A stretch of DNA of 64,000 bases from Anas platyrhynchos. Its lineage: Eukaryota > Chordata > Aves > Anseriformes > Anatidae. Below the pieces are notes generated by a model, which saw only the letters and a list, made by a program, of their open reading frames with translations, had not been told where the DNA came from and did no database searches. The translations under genes and the position numbers were made by a program. Of the stretch, positions 48,481 to 58,837 are shown piece after piece (within the stretch, counting starts at the first letter, position 1; every line of letters begins with the position of its first letter). The stretch spans positions 27,566,001 through 27,630,000 of the forward strand of contig NC_092592.1 of the NCBI RefSeq assembly GCF_047663525.1, in the 5' to 3' direction.

Positions 48481-48899
48481 GCCCTGCCCATGCAGGGGAA
48501 AAGCCTGGCATTGGGCTGTGTGTGACTGAGCTCTGCCTCCGCAAACAAACCCATCAATCTGCCAGCCTCCGTCGGCTCCGGGTGTGGGTGTCTGTGCCTT
48601 TCCTGGAAAGCTCTCCATTAAGGAAAAAAAAAAAAAAAAAAAAAAACAATCTGAAAATGGCTTTTTTCTTTCTCAGGAATAGGTTCTTTCCCATCGCTCA
48701 TCTACCAAAATCCCTGCCTGGGAAGGCGACCTGAGGATGGGGCTGGATCACACCCCTCCTGTACCAGGGGGAAGTTTGGGGAGGGAAGAGCAAAAACTTC
48801 TTCATCCAAATACATCTAATAAAAAAAACAGGAAAGAGCAGTGCTGGAAATATGCTAAGTAAGCAAAAAGCTGGCTAACCAGAAGTTTTCTGTGAGGCA

Positions 48900-49260
48900 T
48901 CAGGAAATCTCTAAATTGCCACGAGTGCCTTATTTAGTGGTGTGTGCGCTTTTTGTCCACACAAGTTCCAGTCACTGCAGCCATCAAACATTTTTTAATA
49001 GGAGCATTAACTTAAGAATAGCTAACAGTAATATTCCTAGCTGTGTGGAAACAGCATTTTATTAAATGCTTCACACAGATTTTGTATAATAAAGATGAAT
49101 ATATTATATCCTCTGCCTCCCCCAGAGTGAAACAATAATAGGAAAATAAAAAAAAAGCCAATAAAGTGAAACATAAATAGAACATAATGGGACTAGTAGC
49201 GAACTGAACTGACTATATAACATCTGCTATTGTTTGCCTGGCAAACGCAAACAAGGGTAG
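48900..49260. promoter_or_regulatory. AT-rich candidate CNE containing a hairpin
   Basis: About 350 bp of AT-rich non-repetitive sequence with GGAGCATTAACTTAAG, CAGTAATATTCC, AAAGATGAATATATTATATCC and GAAACAATAATAGG. It contains a 38-nt imperfect inverted repeat (49041-49078). Confidence 0.38.
49041..49078. repeat. Imperfect inverted repeat, 14 paired bases
   Basis: Arms CTGTGTG...AGCATTT and AAATGCT...CACACAG pair as 7 + 7 bp around a TATT loop, with a 5 x 1 internal bulge. Too small for a microRNA precursor without further pairing; the bases outside do not extend it. Confidence 0.8.
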
Positions 49261-49549
49261 GAACCAAGAAAGATTTTAACAGCCCTAACCTCTTCCCCCC
49301 TCTGCCGCAAGAAAGCAGCGCTGATATCCAGAGCAAATCTATTTCCGAGCTGATGGAACAGCACAAGGCACGACTTGCAAATTCATCCTTAACCAAATGT
49401 GCCAAAATTCCCTCAGCCCCTGTGCACCGGGCAGTTTTCACCAGCCTTTTGGTGCCAGCCAGTTCACATATGGAAATATTCCTGGGTCTGGAGAGTTCTC
49501 GATGCAAACATTCATTCATTTAATTTTTTTATTTTTTTTTTATTTTTTT

Positions 49550-49760
49550 TTTTTGCCATGAGTTTGCCCCTCGCTGCTCTCCGGTTTCCAGAGCCCGGTC
49601 ACCCCGTCAGCTGAGCAGAAACAAAGCCATGTGAGGCGGGCAACAAATCGTGCCAATTGAAGAGGTACAGAAAGAGGCGACATTTATGGGCAAGGCCTCA
49701 GCTGGCTCCTGTATATCATAACCAGGGAGCGCTTGCTTGCATCCAGGACCTTTGTAGAAA
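49550..49760. promoter_or_regulatory. Candidate CNE
   Basis: After a T-rich tract (49519-49553), non-repetitive sequence carries CAACAAATCGTGCCAATTG, GCGACATTTATGGGC and GTATATCATAACC. CATTTATGG is a CDX/HOX-type core. Confidence 0.33.
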
Positions 49761-52439
49761 TTGGGAGAGCTACAGGATCAAACTGTGAGCAGAGGGGAGA
49801 GAAAATAAAAGGAAAAGAAAGGCAGGATTTCTGCCCAGCAGCTCCTTTGCGGGTAGCAATCTGGCCAACTCACAGGTGCTGGGAACCCAGGGCTCAGCAT
49901 CTGCAGAATTCAGTCTCAGTTTGTGACCAAACTTAAATCCTAGCCATCCAGATACCAGACGGATAACAGAACTGGCTGGAAGCTGGGGGAAGGAGAGAAG
50001 AGCTAAATGCCTATAAAAGTCATTTTCTCTTTTATTTGTTATCTTCCTTGTAATGATCACACCATGCTTCCTAGCTATTTTTGCAGTAAGTTGTATGCTG
50101 GTCTCAGGAGGCCCCTGGATGACTTATTATTAACGATGTCTTCTTATTATGGATGGTGATTTATTATCAGAATGATTATATTTGTACCGGGTATGCCGCT
50201 CTGCTGCCAGCACAAAGCTCTTACCATCTTCAGAGCAAAAGGTCGTGTTCCTGCAGCACTACGTGCCCAGCTCTGAAACACTGAGCCGGTGGGGCTGCAG
50301 ATTACGCACACGCACAGGGCAAAAGGGCAAAGACCAAAGAAACGAGGAGCCCTGCTGCACCCACAGCACCGCAACTGCTCCGGAGCCGGGGGACCTTTGG
50401 GCACTCCACCGGGTTTCACTGCTCACCCTCTCCTGTATCCCCTCTGGGGAGGGAGGTCACCGTGTAAGGACCTGTAAATACCTAAAAAACCACACTGCTA
50501 CAATCTGTAGCTTGCATTACCAGCCGACAAGTGTTTAACCTTAGGAAATTGGAGTCACTTTTTTTTTTTTTTTACCCTGCTTGCCTTGGAGGTCTCCCAC
50601 CGCAGGAGCTCTAACACAGGACTTGCAGGGCGCAGGAGCCTTTTGACGCCAGCCTCTTAGCTGACACTAAAAGAAGCCGCAGGAGCAGGTAGAGGGCTTC
50701 CTAAACCTAAAAATATAGGATTTAGGAGCAGGAGAGGGGCTGCTCCCGGCAAATCGCCCCGGCGGCTGGGCCAGCCCCGCGCCCCGGCCGCGCACCCTCT
50801 GCGCTCCCCGTCCTCCCTCTAGCGGCTGCTCCCCGCCTCCGCCCCGCGGGTCCCCTGCTCCAGGGCTCCCCTTGCAGCCCCTCTCGTGGTCCCTTCGAGA
50901 CTCACCTCCACTCACACGGGTCTTTCCCGAGGCCTCAGACCCTCCCCGAGGTGAGGTTTAAGCACAGAGCGATGCCCACACCAGCCCTTCCCCATGCACG
51001 TCCCCAGCTGCATCACTTTTGCACCTCTTTTGGGGCCTCCCTTTATGGGTTTCACCCCCCTCGTTAGCTCTTCCTCTGACCGGTGGGTCCTCATTAAGGT
51101 GTAGGGCTATCAGGTGTGGGGATCCTGACTGCTTGTGTCCTATGGAGGCAGAATCCAGGCCCACGTGTTGCTGCGTATTTGGCGTTAGCCAAGGCCTTCT
51201 CTCCACACCTGTACGAAGCAGCAGAACTAAGTAGACCCCGAGGAGATTTCAAGCAGAAAAAATGGGAGAAATCTTGAGGCTGTTCACTACGTGTGCTTTA
51301 CTAAGTGCCCAGGGAAAAAAAAAAAAAAAAATCCCAGGCAGTGAAGTTCCACCATTGCAAATAATCATTCACCAGCTGGAAAAGAGCCCTGGGTGTCAGG
51401 CAGGAGGACGTGGGAATTCAGTGCCACGAGATGTCACAAAGTGAACAGAACAGAGGACAGAGATTGGCTAGACCTTGGCAAGCAGAGACATGGAATCACT
51501 AAAGATGAGGCATCCTTGAAGTGGTATTAAGCCTTGGAATTGAGAGTTTGAGTCATTTCCTGAAAAGCAGGAATTAGGGAGATGCCTAATAGGGGAGAGA
51601 TTTTTTCGGCCCATCCTGCTTCAGGAAGCTCTTCTCTCTCCCTCATCCTCACACCGGCAGGCAGCAGTGGAGCCAGGAGGCAGCTTGATCTGACAGCGAT
51701 GGGTACAGAAAGGCTGCGAGCTCACAGCAGGGAAATGCCACCAGCCACCATCACAGGATGCTCAAAGTACCCATCGAAGGGGCCAAGCCTGGGCTGAGGA
51801 ACGCAGCTGAGGCTCCCGGGGCAGAAAGTAGAATAAAATAAACCGAGGTACAAAGCATCCCACCAGAGGGGTCTGTCCTGACCTTGGACAAGTTGGGGAA
51901 AGGCGGCTCTGAGATGGGCCCAAGGCAGGATGCAGGGAGCTGCTGGCACCAGAGAGGGGTGCAGCAGAGCCCTGCATCCACAGCGAGGGCTGGGAGGGGG
52001 TTGGGGACCACCTTGGGACCCCTTAAGACTCTCTATGGTCTGGTCTGGTCCCCAACATGTCCCATCGGTGTCCCAGGGGAGACAGCAGGGCCAGGGTGCA
52101 GAGCGCCCACTGGGGTGAGGGTGCCTGTGCTGGGGGAGCGTGGAGGGGTCCTACAAGGCAGGATGCAGAAAAGGATGGAAGGAGAAATGGGAAAAAAAAA
52201 AAATGAAAGAAAAAAAAAAAAAAGAAGGAGAGAGAGAGGGAGGGAAGGAGGAGCAGCCTCGCAGCACAGAAAGTTGGAAGAGATCACGGCCAAACTCCGG
52301 CAGCGCCTCCCGCTCCACATCTCGATACTGCTTTTGCAAGGGAAATATTAGTTTTTAATTAATTTTCTCACTTTGGTTGTTGGAAGAGGAGGAGGGAGGG
52401 GGATCACCTTCAAAAAAGAAATACAAATAACTGCTTTAA
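49761..52439. other. Non-coding sequence approaching the CpG domain
   Basis: A small CpG-rich patch at 50650-50890, poly(T) at about 50558-50573, poly(A) at 51307-51330, and a purine-rich tract at 52150-52250. No gene. Confidence 0.5.
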
Positions 52440-52760
52440 CAGGAAACTTTTGCTGCTGTAATTTATTGGAAGGCGAAATGAGCTCCGATTACATTATCCA
52501 CCCGCACTGTGCCGGCAAGGCGTACTTCGGATATTGCGCTATAATCCAATGACTGCTCCTGAATTATTAACACCAAGTTGTTATTAGAAGAAGTTGCCTA
52601 GCTTATTTCCGCCATTCTCCCCCCCACTCCCTTTATTAAGTTTCAATTGATTCCCCACACCTCCTCCTGCCCCCCAAAAATGAGCCTTCGCCTCCCCGGC
52701 TCCTTCAGAGCTGCCACACGTTACTTGCATTTGGCAGCCTGGTGAATTATTCACGCGTGC
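52440..52760. promoter_or_regulatory. Candidate CNE at the left edge of the CpG domain
   Basis: Contains GTAATTTATTGG, CGATTACATTATCC, CTATAATCC and TGAATTATTAACACC in close order with no simple repeat. GATTA/TAATCC cores suit OTX/PITX-type homeoproteins and TAATTTAT suits HOX-type proteins. Texture is typical of an enhancer near a developmental gene. Confidence 0.4.
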
Positions 52761-53140
52761 CGGGAGCGGAGGAGATATTACAGGTCTCGGAGGAGCCAGC
52801 ACGGCTCGGCTGTCATATCCCCGTGTGGATGCTCCCCTTGGCTCCCCCCTTCCAACAAAGTTTTGTCCAGAGTGAAGCCGTGGGGCAGGGGACGTCCTGC
52901 GAGCATCCCCTGTGCTCTCCTCGCCCCAATTTGCTCCCTGCCCTGGCCTCGCCTCTCCCGGGATGGAGAAGGGGCACGGAGGGCCCGGGAGCTGCCAAAT
53001 CTCTGCCGCCCACAGAGCCTGGCACGGCCGGGAGGCCTGAAATGCTCCCGGTGGCTCCGTGCCACCTCCCTGCCCGCCTCCGGCCTCCCTCCTCCTCCTC
53101 CTCCTCTGCGGGGGTCCTGCAAATGGCACTTCTCGAAGTG

Positions 53141-53203
53141 TTTAAAAATAAAGTAAAATAAAATAAAGTAAAATAAAATAAAATAAAATAAAATAAAATA
53201 AAT
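53141..53203. repeat. (AAAAT)n microsatellite
   Basis: About 60 bp of AAAAT units with two AAAGT variants at the left end. Confidence 0.95.
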
Positions 53204-53391
53204 CAAGTTCTCGCCTCTCTCTGACCTGGGACGGGCACGTCCCGGCTGTTCTTTTCCAGGAGCCCGCGTCCAGCTGCGTTTCTGGGACTAGAAATTAAAA
53301 TTCTGGAGTTTTAAAGGCTAAAAATGCACCGAGCCGCAGGCACTCACGTCTCCATTTCGGGAGTCCCCGCGGCGGCTGCAGAAGGATCCGA

Positions 53392-53425
<34 letters not shown>

Positions 53426-54739
53426 CTCCCTATCCCTGTCCCCACCACCCTGACCTGGCTGCCCCCTGCAGCGGCTCGGAGGGGCTCTGCACCCCCCCGA
53501 GAACCCCTAAAACCCCCAGAAGGGTCCCCCACCATGCTTAGGGACCACCCGGCGTTTGGGATGGGGACACCCTCGGGCGGTGCGTTTAGTTTGTGCTTGG
53601 GACCGACTTACGGGGCGGGGGGGGCTCCCCCTTTTTCCTTGCATCCAGGCCCCAGGCCCCCTCCTCCGGGAGCTTCCCCCTTACATCGGGGCTCCCCCAA
53701 ATTCAGAGCAGAGGCTCGTTGCCCTCCCCCGGCCTCCCTGACGGCGGGAGGCTGTAGGGGCACGGCCGGGGGGGGGGGGGGGCAAGCCAGGAAAAAACAA
53801 ATTGTCCCTTTGGGTGAGCAGGGGGGGGCCCGACCCCCGCTCCCCACCCACCCCGGTGCCGCTGGCTGTCCCCGGGAGTTTGCTCGCAAACGAAAAAGCG
53901 GGGGCAGCCCCCCGCTGCCCCGCGTTCAGCCGTGGTTTTGGGGCGGTGGGTTTCGTGTGTCCCCCCCTCGGGGATAAATTGGGGGCTCGGGCAGGGCCTC
54001 GCCGTGCCTCCGCCGCTTCCCCGCATCCCCGCTGCCCGTGGCCTTGGGGAAAATCCCGGTTTCGCTCTTTTTTGGTTAAGGGGGAAGGCTTTTTGGGGAG
54101 GTGCGCTCCCGCCCGCCTGCCCTGCCTCTGGCCCCGTTTCCCCGGCCGGGTGCGGGCGCTTGGGTCAGGTTTATTTTTGGTGCGGCGAAGTTATTTATTT
54201 TTATTTTTTTTTTCCTCGCAAGGGAACGGCTTGCGAGGGGAGGAAGAAGAGGGACACGGCTACAAAACGACCTCGGGAGATGGGCTCTGTCGGGGGGCTT
54301 CTGCTCAGCTCCGCGGGGCTCCCCGGGGCCCCCCAGGACCCTCCCCGGCAGCGCCGGGACCCGGCGTGCGCCCAGGCGGGGGCGGTTGTTTGCCGGGGGG
54401 AGCAAGGAGCCCGTCGGAGGCGAGGAAGGAGGACACCTGTGGCCACCCACGGGGGACATGGGGACATTTACCGGCTGCTCTGCGAGGGAAGGCGAAGGGG
54501 ACCTCCGGGCTCTCTCCGCCTGCGCGCACTCGCCACCCCAAATCTGGGGAAAGGGGGGGGCTTGAAGACAAAACCCAGTTAGTTGCCGAGCTCCCCCCTC
54601 TTTGGGATGCTGTGCCAGGCCCCTGAGCTCGCTGGCAGCTGGAGGGCACGGAGTCTGCTCCTCTCCGAGCCTCTCCCGGGGAGCCGCAACGTGTTTAGGG
54701 CACTTCGAGCAGGCAGACATAACTGGGAGCCATGCACGG
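53204..54739. other. Low-complexity GC-rich flank of LBX1
   Basis: Many runs of 8 or more G, including one of 17 near 53768-53784. Such clusters are prone to G-quadruplex formation and to assembly error. Long open frames on both strands are by-products of the composition. Confidence 0.5.
53392..53441. repeat. (CCCTGT)n hexamer microsatellite
   Basis: About eight CCCTGT units with two variants (CCCTCT, CCCTAT). It produces a Pro-Val run in one frame of a spurious ORF. Confidence 0.95.
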
Positions 54740-54850
54740 CTCAGCTATGCCGGGGAAGGAGGTGTCATTTGTACGCAGTTACTTTGGTGATCAACACTTG
54801 AATGATTTATGCCGCCTGCTTTAATTCGATTCCTGTGACATTTTCCTGGA
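54740..54850. promoter_or_regulatory. Candidate CNE embedded in the CpG domain
   Basis: About 110 bp of normal-complexity sequence between G-rich, low-complexity DNA. Contains AACACTTGAA (NKX2-like CACTTGA) and a perfect PBX-HOX motif TGATTTAT at 54803-54810, then TTTAATTCGATT. Its sharp edges against GC-rich flanks suggest selection. Function is unknown. Confidence 0.35.
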
Positions 54851-56449
54851 CAAAAGCGGGGCCGCACGCAGCCAAACCCGAGCGGCCCCCGGGCTGCCTG
54901 CGGGGAAGGGGGGGGGGCAAAAAAAGGGGGAGGAGGGCGGTGCCGCCACCCCAAAATACGGCTCTGGGGGCGGCGGGGGGAGACGCCTCCAAAGCTGCCC
55001 CCCGTAGCCGGAGGGTTTCTTTACGCCCCAGGGTAAGCGGGGGTTTTCTGCGGGAAAGGCCGCTGCTCACCCGCTTTTCTTCCCCGCTGGAAGGCGGGGA
55101 CCCTGCGCCACATTTCCCCGACGGCTCCAGGACCCCCTCCTCCATCCCTCGGTGCCGCCGTTCCCTCCTCTCTGGGTCCGGCCCCAAACTTTTTTGCGTG
55201 CCCCGAGGGGGAATGGGTGCCGGGTCCCCCCTCGCAGGAGCTGGAGCTGGTAAAAGCGGGGTGAAACGCTGCGAATAAGGGCGGTTTTCCCCCAAAACGA
55301 ACCCAAAACCGGGAGAGAAGAGCCGACGGCTGGGCGGGCAGGAGAAGAGCCCGGCAGGACGCGAAGTTTGGTGGAGGAGGCAGGATCCGACCCCGGGCTG
55401 CTCCCGGTGCCCCCCCTGCTCCCCGGGGCCCTCCGAGGACGGGGAGATGCGATGGGACCCGCCGCGGGGCACCGAGGGTCTCCAATTCGGGGCCGGGTGC
55501 CAAGAGGGCTGCCAAAACAAAACAAAACAAAACAAAAAATTAAGCATCGGGGGGTGCGGAAAGGGGATGCTGTGCTTTTTCCCCAAGCCAGGGAAGGGGC
55601 AACCCAGCCTGCCCCTCCTTTTAATTTTGCCCCCCCTCCCGGTGCGCAGATATATAGGGTGTCCGTATAGGGGATGGATGTGAAGGGAAAGAGTTGCAGC
55701 GAGCGCAAAGGGAGCGCAGGAAACAAACCCAAACGCACCAAAGGCGCCAGCGAGCAGCCCAGAGCACGGTGGAGCGGGGTGGCTACGACCCCCCCCGGGA
55801 CATCCACAGAGCCCCCTTTCCTTTCAGCCCCACCCCCCCCGGCTGCCCTTTTTCCCAGCGATGTGATATTTTGGGGGTGCCGGGGAGAAGGGCAGGCGCC
55901 AGGCCTGGAGCCACCCGTGCCCCGATTGAGCCCCGCATCATTGCCACGGACCGGGCGAGGCAAACGAAAAAGCCCCCCCCTGGCCGGAGAGCCCGTCCTG
56001 GGGGTGCTGCCCGCCCCCCCGGGCTGTGCCCGCTTTGGTTCCGTTGGGAACCAAAAAGCACCGGGGGCACGGAGACCCCTGACCCCACTTCGGGAGGGGA
56101 GACGCTGTTTGGAGGGACTACGGGGGAAACCCAAAATCTTTGGAAACCCAAAATCTTTGCGGCTCTTTGCCGTCCTTAGCACAGTCTCCCCCTTGCCCTG
56201 AACGGAGGGGGCTGCTCTCGGGGTGGGGGCTGCTCTCTGCCATCCGCGCTGCGGGAAGGGCGAGCGGAGCTGAAGCCTCGGCGCATCCCAAAACGCTCGG
56301 CCAACCTGCCCCAACTCTCACCCAGGAACTGGATTATTTTTTTTGTTTTTCCCCCTGTTCTTTTTTTTTTTTTTTTAATCTTATTTCTGTAATTATAACA
56401 CCAGCATCCCCGGCTGAGTCCTCAATAAAACCCGGATCCTGACATAAAA
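54851..56449. other. Low-complexity GC-rich flank of LBX1
   Basis: CpG-rich DNA with G runs, an (AAAAC)5 tract at about 55513-55537, and a T-rich patch near 56336-56378. Minus-strand ORFs of up to 415 codons are here but are compositional. Confidence 0.5.
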
Positions 56450-56830
56450 CGCCACGCTGGAAAATAATGCGAGGGGACACAAGGGAGAGGAGGAAAGTCT
56501 CTAATTGGTTAAAATATGTTTAAATCACTTCATAAAACCCAAGCAAAGCGAAGCAAATAATCCACCTAGCAAAGCAAAGAAGCCCGGCGATTTAGAATCA
56601 GTGTAATACGCTCCCCCCCGACCGGCTCCCCCCCAGCTCCTCGCAGTATTTGATATGATGAATAACCCAATATAGGCCTTTAAAAATAGGTCACTGCATA
56701 AAGAGACTCCCAGAGAGCTATAAAAAATGGGAAGAGGGCGCTTTAAGGAGAGAAGCCATTTGCTTCTTTTGTGCTTCTTTGGTACCTAGCGGCCTGGGAG
56801 CTGCCAGCCGCTCTCCTCCTGCCACTCGAG
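56450..56830 (+). promoter_or_regulatory. Candidate upstream promoter/enhancer with CArG, MEF2 and TATA motifs
   Basis: An AT-balanced island inside the CpG domain. A perfect CC(A/T)6GG CArG box (56667-56676) is followed 3 bp later by a perfect YTA(A/T)4TAR MEF2 site (56680-56689). A TATAAAAA box follows at 56719-56726. About 110 bp past the TATA box is a strong splice-donor match, CGAG then GTGAGG at 56831. Read together this looks like a promoter plus a short non-coding first exon (about 56750-56830) on the LBX1 strand. CArG and MEF2 sites suggest SRF/MEF2 control in muscle lineage. All of this is inferred from motifs. Confidence 0.35.
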
Positions 56831-57639
56831 GTGAGGAAGGAAAAAAAAGTTTGGGGCCGGAGCCGGAGCCGAGCAGAGCCCCCTCGGGTCCTCCCCGTCC
56901 AGCCGCGGGCAGCCCGGCCGGGACCCGCCGCCCCCGGAGCCGGGCACGTCCCACCCCACCCCGGCCCTGGGCTTTGTCTCCGACCCCGGTTCGGATTAGA
57001 AGGGGCGATTCTCACCCCCACTGCGTGGCCCGGGTTGATTTTCCCCGAGGGGGTGGGCGCCGAGCCCTGCAGCACCCTGCGCCCCCCCCCCCCCCCACCT
57101 TCACTCTCTCCAACTCCGGAGCCACCCGAGGGCTGGCACGGGGAGGCCTGGGGCTGGAATCCGGCCCTCTGTGCCCGGGGAGGCCGAGCTGAGCCTAACC
57201 GAGCCGAGCCGAGCCGGGCCGGGCTCATCGCACCCCCCTTTCCCCCGAACACCGACCCCCGGAGGCAGCAACTTGGAGGGGCCCCGGCCCCGCAACCCCC
57301 CCGGCACAGGGCGCTGGGAAAGAGGAGCACGACAAAATCAGCGGCAAGCTTCGGGTTTTATTCGAAAGGAAAGGTCTGCCTTACCTGGAAACAACGCATC
57401 TCCCCTTCTTCCCCTCATTAAAACACCAAACGGCTCCGGGAGAGAGCCCGAGAGAGGCATTTTAGATAAACTAGTAGCCGGAATTAAGAAGAGGGAGAAA
57501 TAGAAGAAAAAAATATATATATCGGGAAAAAAAAAAATAAAAATAAATAAAAAAAGAAATAAAAAACCCGAAAGAAAAAAAAAAAAAAAAAAAGAAACCG
57601 CTGGATTTTTGTTTTGTTTTGTTTTCGCTTATTATTATT

Positions 57640-57960
57640 TTTCACTCTACTGTATTATCCTTATGCAATAAAGGCTGCTTTGTAATGTAATTTAAAAATA
57701 TATATGTCCAAACAAATAGCAGGGCCAGAATATGACAAGTGCATTCAGCATTATAATTCAACTGGGCTCCACCTACATACCGCCTCCTAATTAATGGGTC
57801 TCCGAACTTGCAAAAGCCTGCATTGGACAGAGAGAGAGAGAGCGAGAGAGAGAGAGAGAGAGAGAGGGCGAAAAGTGTCATTGAAGATAATTGATTACCT
57901 CCCAATCAACAATAACTTGTTAGCAATAGTCAATTACCCCGTCTCTTCTCGCCTCTTTCC
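57640..57960. promoter_or_regulatory. Candidate conserved promoter-proximal element of LBX1
   Basis: Complex AT-rich sequence 550-870 bp before the start codon, holding TAATTAAT near 57790, TAATTGATTACC near 57890 and a mirrored CAATTACC near 57934. A GA microsatellite splits it at 57829-57868. The homeodomain-core density contrasts with the GC-rich flanks, as expected of a constrained element. Conservation itself was not measured. Confidence 0.45.
57829..57868. repeat. GA microsatellite
   Basis: Forty-base purine tract of GA units broken by one C at 57843, inside the candidate promoter-proximal element. Confidence 0.95.
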
Positions 57961-57961
57961 C

Positions 57962-58157
57962 CCCGGTCCGAGGTCTCGGTGCGAGGGCTGCTCTCCCCCT
58001 CTTCGAAGTCTTTTTTTTTTTTTTTGCTTTTTCCTTTTTTTTTTTTTTTTTAATTTTCCTTATTTCGGGGGGCATTCGTTTCGGGGGGGGAGGGCAGGGA
58101 AAGTGCTGCGATTTGGGGTGTTTCTTAAAATAGCGGCTGGGGAGAGGAAAAGAGAGA

Positions 58158-58192
<35 letters not shown>

Positions 58193-58199
58193 GGAGGAC

Positions 58200-58230
<31 letters not shown>

Positions 58231-58512
58231 GGAAAAATCCCCGACCCGAAACCCTGGGACAGGAGGTGCGGCAGGACCACCTCTCGGCGAGGGACCGACG
58301 GCAGCTCCGCTCCCGGCCGCCCCGCCGGCCGCCCGACGTGGCTCTCCCCGGGCAGACCCGGGGCTCCTCCGCCGGCCTTGGAGGTGGGCTTCAACTTTTG
58401 CTCTCTGCCCTCTCCTCCTCCTCTTCCCCGCGGTCCCGCCGGGTTTTTTTCCCCGCGGCAGCGCATCCCCGCGGCGGGTGGGGAAGGCAGCCCCGCGCGG
58501 CCCGGCCCCACC
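57962..58512 (+). promoter_or_regulatory. LBX1: LBX1 proximal promoter and 5'UTR region
   Basis: The transcription start cannot be placed from sequence alone. The region is GC-rich and has two T-rich tracts (about 58010-58050). A near-uninterrupted GA tract follows at 58139-58237, then roughly 275 bp of CpG-rich sequence before the start codon. No clear TATA box lies close to the ATG. There is no ATG on the + strand across this interval, which supports 58513 as the first start codon of any transcript starting here. Confidence 0.6.
58139..58237 (+). repeat. 99-nt polypurine GA tract upstream of the LBX1 start
   Basis: Purines only except for one C at 58199, mostly GA dinucleotides, ending about 275 bp before the ATG. 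Long homopurine mirror-like tracts near promoters can form triplex (H-DNA) and bind GAGA-type factors (general knowledge). Depending on the start site it lies in the promoter or in the 5'UTR. Confidence 0.95.
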
Positions 58513-58837
58513 ATGACTTCCAAAGAAGAAGCCAAACCTTCGTCGGGGGAAGAACGGCGGAGGAGCCCTCTGGATCACCTCCCCCCGCCGGCCAACTCCA
58601 ACAAGCCCCTCACCCCCTTCAGCATCGAGGACATCCTCAACAAGCCGTCGGTGCGGAGGAGTTACGCGCTCTGCGGGACTGCCCACCTGCTCTCCGCCGC
58701 CGACAAGCACCCCCCGGCCGGGCTGCCCCTCTCCGGCCGGCCGCTGCTCTCCCAAACGTCTCCCCTCTGCGCCCTGGAGGAGCTGGCCAGCAAAACCTTC
58801 AAGGGGCTGGAAGTCAGCGTGCTGCAGGCGGCCGAAG
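58513..58837 (+). other. LBX1: LBX1 coding exon 1
   Basis: Encodes residues 1-108 plus the first base of codon 109. The exon ends GCC GAA G and is followed by a strong donor GTAAGG at 58838. It carries the eh1-like repressor motif and the conserved exon-1 core, but no DNA-binding domain. The phase-1 junction fuses to give the residues AAEGRDGM, the usual LBX1 exon junction. Confidence 0.95.

Noticed and set aside
55067..56314. A 415-codon minus-strand ORF in the CpG domain
   Set aside because: Low-complexity Gly/Arg/Pro composition, no domain, no codon bias beyond base composition. Overlapping ORFs of similar length exist in other frames.
1..58000. Coding exons of neighbours such as BTRC, or of an LBX1 antisense transcript
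   Set aside because: No WD-repeat or F-box coding sequence or any other known exon was recognised. A non-coding antisense RNA cannot be seen from sequence alone.
58378..58512. N-terminal extension of LBX1 upstream of 58513
   Set aside because: The frame is open upstream but has no ATG. The MTSKEE start matches the conserved N-terminus of vertebrate LBX1.
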